From contig CM055828.1 in NCBI GenBank assembly GCA_029582265.1, positions 13,241,777 through 13,305,776 of the forward strand: a stretch of DNA of 64,000 bases. The letters are read 5' to 3'. Under the pieces are notes generated by a model. It saw only the letters and a list, made by a program, of their open reading frames with translations, had not been told where the DNA came from and ran no database searches. This document shows positions 32,701 through 43,990 of the stretch, in pieces. The first letter of the stretch is position 1. Every line of letters begins with the position of its first letter. A program made the translations under genes and the position numbers. The stretch is from Zoroaster sp. YZ-2022. Taxonomy: Eukaryota > Echinodermata > Asteroidea > Forcipulatida > Zoroasteridae.

Positions 32701-35700
32701 GTACACATTGATTTTTAAGAGCTCTCATTTGTTTATTATTTGTGATCCGGTGACGATCCGCAGTTGCTATTTCCCGTTTATGATGGAAACTACTGGACCC
32801 ACAGGGGGTTGGGGGAGGTTGAGGTACACAGCAGGCCTTTGGACCAAGCCCCACATTATTTTGGATTCTCAAAATTGCTTCAAGTAGGCTTCACCTTCTG
32901 GAACCCCATGAGGGGCTTCGCCTTCTGGGACCCCATGAGGGGCTTTGCCTTCTGGAACTCCATGGGGGGCTTTGCCTTCTGGAACCCCATGAGGGGCTTT
33001 GCCTTCTGGAACCCCATGAGGGGCTTTGCCTCTGGACCTGATGAGGTGCCCTGAGCAGGCCCCTGGACTTTACATACTACAATATTTTGGATTCCCAAAA
33101 TTACTAAAATCTCAGAGCTTTTGGGGCTTCTTCCCTTGAAACCCCAGCATTGGCTTTGCCCCTAGATCTAACGAGAGGCCCTAAGTGGGCTGTTGGACCC
33201 CACACCACAATACTTACGCATACGTGCTAGCTTAATTTCCCAATATTAACCAAAATTAACCCCCTGAATAAATCCTGGTGAAGCACATGAATATAAAAAA
33301 TGATCATATGCTTTTTAAATAAATAGTTTAACAATGCTTTAATATCACAAGTTATTTATGCATAGAATGACCCATGTATCAGACTTATACAACTTGTGGC
33401 TCGAGTCTGACTCGAATCCGAGGAGTCATGTACATTCACAATAACTTGGCCTTGGACTCAACAATAAATATTACTCAATATGAACAAATTCCCTTTTAAA
33501 TTTGAAAAACATCTTAATTAAAATAAAATAGTTACCACACACATGTTTAAATCATAATGGTGGCAGAATTGGCACAGGAAATATTGGATGTCTGAATGCA
33601 ATATGTAGTATTCCTGTTAAATTTAAATTTGGTGACTCTGACTCTATGTTCGTTACTCAGACTCGAGCTTCATGAATCCTTACTCTTACTCAACACTGAG
33701 GACTCCTGACTTGGACTCAAGGTTTGATGAATCAAATACAAAGCTGTGTATTATCATATTATTACTGTCTTGTTTCCATTTGCTATTTTAATGTTACTTG
33801 TTTTTTCTTCTTTGTAGAATTGCAGTAGAGCTGGAAGTCTCTTACTGGGTATATATAACATGGTAAGTCAAACTTTCTCAGTAAAATTTATCTGTGAGGT
33901 CTTTGTGAGACATGGTCATAGTGTGTCCAAAGGGGGGACAGTATATCAAATGTCCCCTCCCCCCCTCCCCCCCCCCCCACTTTTTGATGGCCCATAAACA
34001 TTTTAAAAATTTAATTTGTTAACCTATCCTGGCTACTGCACTGTGGAGTAGGCTACCGTTTTTCTTGCAACACCAAAAATATTAATAAAGCGATCAGAAT
34101 GCACTACAGAGCTTCCAGAGTCATACATTTTTTGTGACTCTGAATGCTGTAAGGCAGGCCCCTATGCTGCAGCTATGTGCTTGCACAGAGGCGAATCTAC
34201 AATCTTGGACATCATTTGATGGAGATTATACTGATACCACCAAAATCAACTTTGGCATCAGTATAATCTCCATCAAATGATGATGATGAACAACGCAATT
34301 GGTCAGTACTACTTTTGGAAACTTCTTCAAAATCACTAGTCATAGTTAGTAATCTTATTTTTGCAGCTGTATGTGATGTAATATGCTTTGTGTACAAAAC
34401 GTACCACAGTAAACAGTTGTAGCGTTCATCCTTCCATAAATGTACGTCATCAAAATAGGCTCAGTGAAAGTGTCCGTGACGGCTTTTGTTTCATTTCCTG
34501 CCATTCGTGGTAGTGGCAAAGTACATTTTCATAGGTTGTTTGAAAGGTTAAAGAAAAATAATGGTTCAAGAAAAAGAATGTCTTATTTTTTGTTATTCCT
34601 ACTTAGAATTACTTACTTTTTAAAATAGGGTTGAAAATATTTGCCATTTTGTATGGTCATTAATCAATAAATTAAAAGGCACATTATAAATTGGATTTTG
34701 ATGAACAAAGAAAAAGTGATGATGTCAGAATTAAATATATGCTATAAGAAAAGTTCAATATCAAATGAGCTACATGTATTAAACATAACAATCTAGCTTA
34801 AATGAAGTTAGTTCAAACAGTTAGTTCACATTTATATCACTATGTACATGAACAAATTTTAATAACCTTATTCAACCTTTGTATTCCAGCTGATAGGATT
34901 GATCATGACCATGTGGCTTGTTAGCTCCGTTGGTAGAGTAATGGTATGGTTAACCCATAGGTTGCAGGCTCATATCAAGTCAAGTTTTCTTTGCCTATCA
35001 GTTTACTTCACTTTAATTGTTGATTTTATTATTTATTTTGGTTGATAACAGGAGGCAGTTGATGCAGATGGTATCTCTAGAGTAGAATCCTTCACAGTAC
35101 CAACACTTGCCAAGCCATCCATTTATCATGAGGTAAAAAAAATTATGATTTCTGATGTATAAGGGCCAAAACAATGCTATCAAACTTTGGTATCAGTCTA
35201 CACTGACTAATCCCTTGGCTTGTTTTTAATATTCACTGTTTGCAGACAGCACACACAGAATCTGTGTATAACTTATGTGACCTGTTCCCACAAAATAAGC
35301 ATCAAGTCACAATGTTGGAAGGTTGTGGATGAGAGTGTGGAATTCAGCAGGAACAATTTCTAGCTGGTATATAAAATGACTTTATTTAATCATTCAAGTG
35401 ATGCCGCCGCGACCATACTGTTGTGATATGTTTGTACAGTAAAGATGCTGTAAATTGAACCGCATAAAGCCCGGAGCTCGCAGCTGAAGTACATTTCACC
35501 ACTAGAGGGCTACGATATGCACGAGGTGAATATACACATAAATGTAGCAGTGGGTTTCGCGATATTTATAGACTGATGAAATTCTTCTGTCAGGTGATAA
35601 ACAATTGATTTGATTTTTTTTACCAGTTTAAAGAATACCATGTAATTTTTTTTTTGATTTTTAGAGATCTTTTGAGCCATTACCATTCAGGTTTGTGTTA

Positions 35701-38700
35701 TGATGGAACTTTTTTAAATCCCCAATTTTGTCCAACCCAAGGTATTGAATACCTTCTTTTTTTTTGAGTTTGTATAAACTGATAATCCAGTGGATTGCAT
35801 GGCAGTGTGGTTCACTCTCCACTATGTACACTAATGCCTCAATTTGTTGAGAATTGTATTTTGGACTAATTGAAATAAAGATATTTACTTTTGTATCATC
35901 AGCCAGTCAGCCAGTTGGCGTTGACAGAAAATGTTCTTTCCTATCAGCAAAGTGACCATTGTATCATCACTAGGGGTCCCTCGTCTCAGCTTAATGAACT
36001 CACTATTCAAAATAGGTAAGGATAGAAACTAGCAAGGAAAACAAACTGGTGTCATATCAGACAAAGCTGTTAATTCCTTTGGGTATGATACTTGCAAGGT
36101 GTTTCCAGTAATTAAGGCAAGGAAGCAAAGTCATTGCCATGCTTATTGTACTTTCATACAATGCCATGCACCAGCTTACGGGGCTGTTATAAATTCAAAT
36201 ACCAATGGTGTGTTTTACATGTAGTATTAGATTTGAACCCTTGTTATTCAGAACCGAAATGATCTAGCATACAAAACACTGATGGATCAACACAAGTAAT
36301 ACAAGTATAGGTAATTTGTATTCAGGTTGCAAAGGAATTTGTTTTTTAATGTCTGTTTCAAAACAGATGATGAGAATATTATGATGAAAAGAGTGAGTAA
36401 ATATGAAAAATTAAAAATCAATTATAGAAAGGTAAATCTTTGACAGGTCAATTGGTTGAAATATTTCTGCAGGAGGTGCATTCATTGCTTTTTAATTTAG
36501 CAAGAAATCATATCATTTGTTTTCAGATTTAATGTGCTTACCCATGTATTGTCACAGTACAATGCAGATATTGGGTTTCTGTCACCAGTTTCACATGCTT
36601 TTTTCAGCCAGATCTGCTCTAGGTAAAAAAAACTTTTAATTTTTGTTTAATTTTGTTACCGTTATGATTGAACAAACCTTGGATTTTATTTTGGTTAATT
36701 TGTGGAATTTGTGTTACTAATTCCTTGACAATAAGTAAAGACTAATTGCAATGGCACCATGTGAAATTCTAAATTGAGTAGTAATTAGTTCCAAAAAGAA
36801 CTGGAGGTTACAACTCGACATTTCGATCAGTATGCTCTGATCATCTTCAGGAGAATGCCGGACTCTGGGAGATACTGCTGCTTAAGTAGGCTGCTGGAAG
36901 ATCAAGCGAAGACTGGATGCTGAAGGAGTAGTGCATTGAAGCATGCAGGCAGGAAACTGGTGGGACTGGGAGTGTGTGGAGAGGAGTGTGTGCTCACTAA
37001 ACTGAATCAGTTGTTAATAATAGCATCTTAAATGTATTACAAAGTATAGTAAAACAATTAAACAGCAAAGTATAATTTGTTATTCTGTTATTAATATTTG
37101 AAAAAAGGGCCAAATGTTTTTACATTACTGTTTATTTGGTTATTATGTATCATAATGTTTTGCCTGATAACCTATATTCGTTTGTTCATCTGGTTTTTGC
37201 TTAACCAATGGTTTTTAAATGAATAAATCTTTGTTTTGCCAGATTGGTTCTTTGTGGATTCTCTGAAGTACAACAAACAGGAAAGCTTCAATCAGCTAAA
37301 AGAGATCCTAAGAGCAAATTTAATCTGGACATCCATAAGACTCCTAGAATTCCACTAGACTCAGTCTTCATGTTAGAGATGCTTACTGGTATCTACTTTG
37401 TTATGTGAGTACGTCTTTATTGTTGTAGTGATTTAGTACAATGGGACCAGACCTTCAACTTTATGGATGCATCTAAGGCAAATGATCACTGGCCTTGTTA
37501 CCCTTTGAAATATACTTTTGGATTTTCTAATAGAAGTGCCTTTACAAGGCCCTACAAGAATGTAGTTCAATGTCTGCTAGATCCAGAGGACAACATTGGA
37601 AAACCAGCCAGAGGAAGATCTAGGGTATATAGTTGTGAGGTAAAGTCTAGAAGATACATCCAAAATAGGGCAATTGGCACTTTAAATGGTCATTTTTCAC
37701 AACTGATGTACATGTCCCCTTTACGCTTCTTTGGATCAATCAATGTAAAATTGAAATTTGTTCAGGAGTTTCTGATAACTCCTGTTCCAGGGTGTTCACA
37801 TTCTATGTAGTACTGGGTGAGTATTGCAATTACTCAAGTGCTCACAAGTAGTAATTAGGGTTTCGGCCTGGTCGCCGAAACCCTATTGTTTTCGTTAGAT
37901 TATTTTTCTTCTTGTTTCCGCCAAAACCCCATAGGTTTAACACGTTAAAGTTGTCGATGGATGATGTTATACAATACAAAACATGCCCCATATGAAAGCC
38001 CGTAATGTGAATTAGTGTCTAAAACAAAGTACGTCATCATAACGTCAGTAAATATCATGTTATTCATATTTTAGTGTGATGCTGCGGGGGGTAAGACGTC
38101 TCGACCCTTGTGATGACTTGACATGAAAAACTAGGATCCACGACGGCTTTCGAGCCTTGTGACAACTCAACCTACGCAAAACTCGACCTACGAGTCATAC
38201 TTCGCATTTTCACATAAATACAAAACATGCAGCATGAAAGCTCGTAATGTGACTCAGTTTGCAGAACCAATTACCTCATCATTACGTCAGTAAATATTAT
38301 TTTATTAACATTTTAGTCTAATCTGCGGTCGACCTAAACAAATAGTGTGACCCTGCGGGGGATTAAGACATCTTGACCTTTGTGAAAGCTTGACCTAAAC
38401 AAAACTCGACACACGAGCTGTCGTATACATGTAAGCACTTGGCATTATCGCATAAAAACAAAACATGCACCATATGAAAGTCCATAATGTGACTTAGTTT
38501 CTAAAACCAATTACGTCAGTAAATGTTATTTCATTAACATTTTAGTGTAATCTGCGAAGATTATGATGTAGGCAATATAAACTTTGAAATGCTATTGCTC
38601 GAATTTACCAACTATGGGTAGAATGTGGTACCATCCTTTCTCACCCTTTATCACAATAGTAATAAAAATAGTGCACGTTCTGTTGTCATTCAACTCTTGT

Positions 38701-41700
38701 CCGGTGGTGGTTTTGCAGAAAGGGAAATATCCATATGGACTGTACACGTTGGTATGATCACATGACGACGTAGTGTTTGTACATAGCTACAGGGTTTGTA
38801 CACGTGGGTTGATTCTACAATACGATGTTCTTAGTTTTCGTATGTTGTAATTGTTTGAGAATCGTTGCACACATTTAATGGAATGGCATTAACTTGATTT
38901 GTTACATCCTTTGCATTTATCCACATAAAAATTTTCTCAAACGTCTATGGGACAAACAATGAAATTTGTGTGTACAATGATTACAGTTCATGCGTTTTAA
39001 GTTTATTTCAATATATCATAAATACTAAACAAAGAACTCATTGTCCCAATAATTATCAATATACATGTAGCCGAAACCCCTGTGTTCGTTTTCATCGAAC
39101 ACTTCATTGCAATTTTGTACTGTTGTAGTAATACATTTTGTATCTGTACAGATAATACTGCAAACAATAATGTCAATTTTAAACAATAACAAACACCTCA
39201 TCAGTCTCCTGCCACCTACTGTCCCAAAAAACTCAGTCTCATCCCACCCGTCCTGTCGATCGCGTCTTGCCGAAAATTACGTTTGGACGAGTTATTACTA
39301 CTTGGACACCTGAGGAACACACAATGCAACTTTTGTATACAATGACTACAATTAATGCGCATTTTCAGCTTATTTCAATATATCATAACTTTATTAACAC
39401 TAAACAAAGAACTTGGGATATCAGTGCCCAATATTATCAATACATCCAAAACCCATGTCAGTGTTTTCATCAAAAGCTTAACCTCTAGTTAACATTGTAC
39501 TTGTGTTTTTACTACTCGATTAATCGTTCCGCTGTGATTATTGCAAATGAAGTAACACATTCACAAGTTAATGACTGATTCATGATAATCAGACAGCTGA
39601 AACGCACAAGGAGTAACTCATGCACACTTTAATGCATTGTTTACATTTTTGTTACATGCACCACAGTGTACACCACAATGCATGCAATGCATACTGTACA
39701 GTACAATACTTACATGTACACTGCATCAGCATGTGGTCTTCAGCATACCATGGCCTTCTCTGAAAAATCCACACTCATTGGTGATTCACAGCTCACTTCA
39801 TTAAAAAGAAATTCTCCTCCAACCTGTGTGCAATGCACAACACTGCTGTTTTCTCGTGACAAATTGTTTCTGCATGCATGGATTTGGACGTATGTAAGTC
39901 AACCCTCTGTTGTAAAATGGTACACTAAATATTCGCATTGATAGTTTCACAAAGTGGTCATCCAATCAAACCCTTCTTAAAAATATAAATTATGAATATT
40001 TATGAATAATTGGATGCTATTTTAAAAGAGTATGCCACAGTGTTTACGTTCAAGACATTTTCGAGTGAAGAAAAAATTTGATGTAAAGTTCAGCAACCAT
40101 CATCACTTTTCTTGCATCTATTACACAGATAAAACACCATCCGTGTTAATTGTACATGTATCCTATTGTTATTTCATGTTTATCCATTCCAGAATATAAT
40201 ATTCTCTAAAACACTTCATGCCTGCGCTTATATCACATGCGCCTCACAACGTAAAATGCTTCACGCCTGGGCTTATACATGCGCCACAACGTAAATGCTT
40301 CACTGGCTTATACACATGCCACAACGTAAAATGCTTCACGCCAGCTTACACATGCGCCTCACAACGTAAAATGCTTCACGCCTACGCTTATACACATGCG
40401 CCTCACAACGTAAAATGCTTCACGCCTACGCTTATACACATGCGCCTCACAACGTAAGCTTCACGCCTGGGCTTATACACATGCGCCTCACAACGTAAAA
40501 TGCTTCACGCCTACGCTTATACACATGCGCCTCCTGGCAACGCAAATGCTTCACGCTACGGCTATATGCACGTGCGCCTACTGCGCGTAAAATGCTTCAC
40601 GCCTGGCTTATACACATGCCTCGTTACAACGTAAATGCTTCACGCCTGGGCTTACATGCGCCACAACGTAAAATGCTTCACGCCTACGGGCTTATACACA
40701 TGCGCCTCACAACGTAAAATGCTTTCACGCCACGGCTTATACATGCGCCTCACTGGCGTCAAAATGCTTCACGCCTGGACGACTTATACATGCGCCTCAC
40801 AACGTAAACGCTTCACGCCTGCGGCTTATACACATGCGCCTCCTGGCGTAAAAGCGCTTCACGCCTACGCTTATACACGTATGCGCTCACTGGCGTAAAA
40901 TGGCTTTCACGCCTCACGGCTTATACACATGCCTCTGGCGAAATGCTTCCGCCTATACGCTTGCTACGCCTCACAGCGTAAAATAAGCTGCGCCTCGGCT
41001 TATACATATACATGCCTCCTGGCATTTTACAATGAAACGCTTTCACGCCCTGGGCTTATACACATACGCGCCTCAACGTAAAATGCTTCACGCCTGGGCT
41101 TATACACATGCGCCTCCTGGCAGTAAAATGCTTCACGCCTGCGGCTTATACGTAAGCCTCACAACGTGAAATAGCTTCACGCCTGCGGCTTATACGTAAG
41201 CACTCACAGCTCACAACGAAAATGCTTCACGCCTGCGGCTTATACACATGCGCCTCTGGCGTGAAAATGCGCTTCACGCCTACGGCTTATGCACACATGC
41301 GCGCACACAACGTGAAAGCGACTTCAGCCTGGCTTATAAAAGCATACGTAAGCCACACAGCCGGTAAAATATGCTTCACGCCTGCTTATACGCACATTAC
41401 GCTTCACAACGCATTGAAAAGCGCTTCACGTCTGGGCTTATACACATAGGCCTCCTGGCCGATAAATGCGCTTTCACGCCACGCTATACATCGCCTCACA
41501 ACGTAAAGCGCTTCACGCCTGGCTATACGCCACATGCGCCTCTGGCGTAAAATGCCTCACGATTGGGCTTATACACATAAGCCTCCTGCAACGTAAATGC
41601 TTCACGCCACGCTTATCGCAACGCCACACATGCGCCTCCTGGCGTAAAATGCTTCACGCCACGGCTTATACACACATGCGCCTCTGGCGCAGAAATGCTT

Positions 41701-42883
41701 CACGCCTGGGCTTATACACATGCGCCTCACAACGAAAACGCAGCTTCACGCCTGAAGCTTATACACACTGCGCCTCCTAGCGTAAAATGCTTCCACGCCT
41801 ACGCTTATCATTACGCGCCTCACAGCGTAAAACGCTTCACGCCTGAAGGCTTACATACACATGCCTCAATAACGTAAAAATGCCTCACGATTGGGCTTAT
41901 ACATAAGCGCCTCCTGGCAACGATAAAAATGCTTCACGCCTAGGCTTATACACATGCCTCTGGCAACGTAGAAAAATGCCCTCACGATTGAAACGGCTTA
42001 TACATGCTGGCTCTGGCAAAAAAAAAAATACTATTCATATTGTTGAAAGCGCCTCCACAAAAGACACCATGTTAAGTGAACAACATTCTTGTCTTAATTA
42101 CTACTTACTTGTGTATTCAGGGTTGTTTTTTTTAATTCAGTGATTTGTAAATTGACATGGATCAATACAATCCATGACATATCTGTCAAACCTAAAGTCT
42201 ACTATTTTTCTGGTCTAAATTAGGTCGGCTTCACAATCGTTGCAGTAACTACACTTTTTTTTAAATATTTTTTGTATAAACGGTTTTTGGAACCAGACCA
42301 AATTTCCCATACACAAAGTATTACATCTATGGTGGCTAAAAGAGGCTGCACAAATCAGGCAGACTTTCATATCCATAACATGTATACTGAAATATTGGCT
42401 GAAATTATATATGTATTGTTTCATAGCAAAAAATGCTGACATGCACATGCGAGGACCAGAAATCGGATACTTTTTGTTTGGCCTTCTGAAAATAACCACA
42501 ACATGTATTCCCAAATCTGCTACATTAATATCTCTTGAATTATATACATGCTTGTTACAGTAAATGTTTGTATGTATGTATGCACAGTAATCAGCCAACA
42601 GCTATGTTCACCTGGATAAAGAGGCTGTCTGTACATGTCCAATACCACTCCCTTTGATGTTATGCCACTTCTATTTATTCCATTTATTTCATGTTCCTGC
42701 ATTATTTATTACCTGTAATTTTGACATATTTTGACAGCATTGTTGCATCATATTCAGTTGAAAGTGTTTTTGTTTTGTACTGCAGGTTTAATGGGCAAGC
42801 TACTGCTGGAATGCAGAAAAAGCAGTTGGATGACATGATCACTCTTTAGAGCCAGCTATGAAATTTATGCTGATGTTTTATTG
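29712..42883 (+). CDS. HYCC1: Hyccin (FAM126) orthologue, nine exons, 3' end missing
   Basis: Hyccin binds TTC7 and, with EFR3, recruits and stabilises PI4-kinase IIIalpha at the plasma membrane for PI4P synthesis. The conserved N-terminal helical core is recognisable throughout: MAERIVQKWLTEYK, then ICGQLYEFYRSG-type sequence in exon 3, SLLLGIYNM, SFTVPTLAKPSIYHE, SQLALTENVLS, LTIQNR/FNVLTHVLSQYN, SQICSRLVLCGFS and MLEMLTGIYF. All nine exons have GT donors and AG acceptors with matching phases. Exons: 29712-29753, 31782-31889, 32514-32642, 33818-33862, 35052-35132, 35903-36015, 36527-36622, 37243-37404, 42786-42883. Vertebrate proteins run past 500 residues with a disordered tail; here about 290 residues are visible. 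Exon 9 has a frame break. Whether the locus corresponds to HYCC1 or predates the HYCC1/HYCC2 split cannot be told. Confidence 0.9.
30495..30820. mobile_element. piggyBac-type MITE in hyccin intron 1
   Basis: TTAA at 30491-30494 and 30821-30824 brackets ends CCCTCCTACTTC and the complement of CCCTGCTACTG. TTAA duplication plus CCCT...AGGG termini is the piggyBac signature. The interior repeats TTTGAATGGT on both strands. At 326 bp it is non-coding. Confidence 0.82.
31782..31889 (+). CDS. HYCC1: Hyccin exon 2
   Basis: Thirty-six codons, starting SLSGSEIPCFCGKIKDD and ending in DILQQPHSHVH. It aligns to the human segment that ends in a VIQEPQSELLE-like run. Acceptor TTATTTCAG, donor GTAAGT, phase 0. 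Confidence 0.9.
32514..32642 (+). CDS. HYCC1: Hyccin exon 3
   Basis: Forty-three codons with LQESVCGQLYEFYRSG and LQFVPAVIWNYL, close to the family's CHQLFEFYRSG and LQFLPELIWCYL. One of the two strongest matches in the gene. Phase 0 at both ends. Confidence 0.95.
32887..33030. repeat. 27-bp tandem repeat in hyccin intron 3
   Basis: About five units of 27 bp around GGCTTTGCCTTCTGGAACCC CATGAGG. Reads GFAFWNPMR in one frame, but it lies between exons 3 and 4 without splice support. Confidence 0.9.
33396..33470. repeat. ACTCG-type repeat patch in hyccin intron 3, first
   Basis: GACTCGAATCCGAGGAGTC-type words, a member of the family seen at 11316 and 13366. Confidence 0.65.
33637..33722. repeat. 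ACTCG-type repeat patch in hyccin intron 3, second
   Basis: Shares word order with 13366-13448, including 'cttcatga' and 'cacTGAGGACT..GACTTGGACTC'. The two intron patches bracket about 165 bp of plain sequence and may be the two ends of one small element. Confidence 0.65.
33818..33862 (+). CDS. HYCC1: Hyccin exon 4
   Basis: Fifteen codons, NCSRAGSLLLGIYNM, matching the family's CIEALLLGVYNLE. Acceptor TTCTTTGTAG, donor GTAAGT, phase 0. Confidence 0.9.
34210..34282. repeat. Perfect 26-bp hairpin in hyccin intron 4
   Basis: The arm at 34210-34235 (CATCATTTGATGGAGATTAT...) is exactly complementary to 34257-34282, with a 21-base loop. Nothing around it marks a transposon end. Confidence 0.9.
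34912..34985 (+). mobile_element. tRNA-derived SINE head in hyccin intron 4
   Basis: Box A-like TAGCTCCGTTGGTAGAG at 34922 (consensus TRGCNNAGYNGG with one mismatch) and a degraded box B, GGTTGCAGGCTC, at about 34960. The spacing and the intervening stem order are tRNA-like. The acceptor stem does not close, so it is not a functional tRNA. Confidence 0.65.
35052..35132 (+). CDS. HYCC1: Hyccin exon 5
   Basis: Twenty-seven codons with SRVESFTVPTLAKPSIYHE, against the family's VLSFTIPSLSKPSVYHE. Donor GTAAAA, phase 0. Confidence 0.95.
35903..36015 (+). CDS. HYCC1: Hyccin exon 6
   Basis: SQLALTENVLSYQQSD to LNELTIQN plus two bases of an Arg codon. Matches MALTESALSQHG and LTAQNR in the vertebrate proteins. 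Donor GTAAGG, phase 2. Confidence 0.93.
36527..36622 (+). CDS. HYCC1: Hyccin exon 7
   Basis: Completes Arg, then FNVLTHVLSQYN and SHAFFSQICS plus two bases. Corresponds to RFEVLTFLLLCYN and SLCQICSR. Acceptor TGTTTTCAG, donor GTAAAA, phase 2. Confidence 0.93.
36738..36880 (-). mobile_element. Penelope-like fragment in hyccin intron 7
   Basis: Second copy of the sequence at 13565-13680. Here it continues into 'catcttcaggagaatgccgg', so the reverse complement reads CTGAAGATGATCAGAGC then GATCGAAATG, a layout typical of Penelope-like terminal repeats. Confidence 0.55.
37243..37404 (+). CDS. HYCC1: Hyccin exon 8
   Basis: Completes Arg, then LVLCGFSEVQQTGKLQ, a basic linker KRDPKSKFN and IPLDSVFMLEMLTGIYFV. 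Matches the family's RICVCGYPRQ and RIPVSSGFMVQMLTGIYFA. The linker is longer than in human. Donor GTGAGT, phase 2. Confidence 0.95.
37463..37810 (+). other. Unassigned 115-codon open frame in hyccin intron 8
   Basis: Begins 58 bp after exon 8. The frame is open from about 37424 (LVQWDQTFNFMDASK...) and contains SRVYSCEVKSRRYIQNRA. No domain recognised. An AG at 37426 and a GTGAGT at 37815 exist, but the frame stops at 37810, before that donor. It may be chance, a decayed element or an alternative terminal exon. Confidence 0.25.
37858..39489 (-). repeat. Right copy of the large interspersed repeat, inverted, in hyccin intron 8
   Basis: Inverted relative to 26289-28927. It begins with the hairpin AGGGTTTCGGC, loop, GCCGAAACCCT. 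It retains the three degenerate internal units and lacks the 691-bp insertion. Substitutions and indels throughout show two independent old insertions or an old duplication. Confidence 0.82.
39490..40216. other. Intron 8 sequence, nothing recognised
   Basis: AT-rich, with a 91-codon frame (39666-39941) that has no recognisable features. Confidence 0.4.
40217..42020. repeat. Highly degenerate 44-bp satellite in hyccin intron 8
   Basis: About 40 units of GCTTCACGCCTACGCTTATA then CACATGCGCCTCACAACGTAAAAT. Early units are clean. From about 40540 nearly every unit carries indels of 1-6 bases, and CTCACAACG alternates with CTCCTGGCG. Such indel density is unlike the other arrays in the window. 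Confidence 0.93.
42280..42460. repeat. Dispersed repeat shared with 14705-14860
   Basis: 'gaccagaccaaatttcccat', 'acaaagta', 'tatggtggctaa' and 'gtttcatagcaaaaaatgc' occur in the same order as in the 14.7-kb copy. A 60-bp stretch near 42360-42415 is absent there. Confidence 0.6.
42786..42883 (+). pseudogene. HYCC1: Hyccin exon 9 with a +1 frame break
   Basis: The frame entering from exon 8 reads M-FNGQATAGMQKKQLDDMIT and then hits TAG at about 42847. One base further along, a second frame reads FRASYEIYADVLL to the donor GTAAGA at 42884, phase 0, matching the family's DDIIYRAQLELYPEPLL. One extra base near 42844 (or four relative to human spacing) breaks the gene. It is 69 bp before the N gap, so a consensus error is as likely as a real mutation. 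Confidence 0.85.
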
Positions 42884-42952
42884 GTAAGATTTTGATTTAA
42901 ATACACTATTGATAACCTCTAAACATAAATGATCACAATTTTACATAAACAT

Positions 42953-43452
42953 NNNNNNNNNNNNNNNNNNNNNNNNNNNNNNNNNNNNNNNNNNNNNNNN
43001 NNNNNNNNNNNNNNNNNNNNNNNNNNNNNNNNNNNNNNNNNNNNNNNNNNNNNNNNNNNNNNNNNNNNNNNNNNNNNNNNNNNNNNNNNNNNNNNNNNNN
43101 NNNNNNNNNNNNNNNNNNNNNNNNNNNNNNNNNNNNNNNNNNNNNNNNNNNNNNNNNNNNNNNNNNNNNNNNNNNNNNNNNNNNNNNNNNNNNNNNNNNN
43201 NNNNNNNNNNNNNNNNNNNNNNNNNNNNNNNNNNNNNNNNNNNNNNNNNNNNNNNNNNNNNNNNNNNNNNNNNNNNNNNNNNNNNNNNNNNNNNNNNNNN
43301 NNNNNNNNNNNNNNNNNNNNNNNNNNNNNNNNNNNNNNNNNNNNNNNNNNNNNNNNNNNNNNNNNNNNNNNNNNNNNNNNNNNNNNNNNNNNNNNNNNNN
43401 NNNNNNNNNNNNNNNNNNNNNNNNNNNNNNNNNNNNNNNNNNNNNNNNNNNN
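42953..43452. other. Assembly gap, exactly 500 N
   Basis: Lies just after hyccin exon 9. The family's next conserved block (residues after EPLLVANAI through the RGHRW motif) was not found elsewhere in the window and may be here. Confidence 0.98.
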
Positions 43453-43469
43453 TACAAAAAAATTTTGGT

Positions 43470-43604
43470 ATTTTATATATTACATATTATGAAAACTCAT
43501 ATCTCCTGAAGTAACTCTTGTCTTTTAATAACTTTAGGTGATGATGTCATATTAGGCGCACTCGAACACCTTGAGTTTGTTTTTAACAAACTCTATACCT
43601 CTAG
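43470..43604 (+). mobile_element. Helitron-like 3' end, copy 1
   Basis: GAGTTTGTTTTTAACAAACTC (43573-43593) is a 9-bp stem with a 3-base loop. Seven bases later comes CTAG (43601-43604) followed by T. A hairpin about 11 nt before a CTRR end flanked by T is the Helitron 3' signature. Upstream words ('gaaaactcatatctcctgaa', 'ggtgatgatgtcat') recur at 52085 and partly at 49205. Confidence 0.7.
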
Positions 43605-43990
43605 TTCTTCTTCTTCTTCTTCTCAATAAGACTTATCCAGAGACAAAAACATAGTTGCAGAGTTCACAGAACCTTAAAACTTCACACATAGTTAGACCTT
43701 AACATGTAGTTTTATATCAAGTTGTGACGTCATAGTGAGATCATCAGATATCGAATTACACTAAATCAAAGTTTAATATTTTCAAAAAATCATATCTCAT
43801 GAACCACAAACGATATTTTCACAATCTTTGCAGCATGTTATAGATATTTAATTATGTGATTTTTCGTACACAGACGTGACCCCAATCCGACCTCTCCGTC
43901 TGGTCGAAACCGCAAGTTTAGTATTTCAAAAATTCATTTACAAGACCGCACAGCGACAGTGGTGGCTGTTGCTCTTGTAAGGTCATGACC
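43605..43990 (+). mobile_element. TTC-headed module following Helitron-like end 1
   Basis: Short (TTC)n then 'tcaataagacttatccagag', 'agttgcagagttcacagaac', 'gttgtgacgtcatagtgag' and 'ctccgtctggtcgaaaccg'. The same module follows the CTAG end at 49277. It may be the 5' part of a head-to-tail Helitron-like copy. Confidence 0.65.

Noticed and set aside
37463..37810. Alternative hyccin exon
   Set aside because: No similarity to the family, and the frame stops before the nearest donor. Kept only as an unassigned frame.
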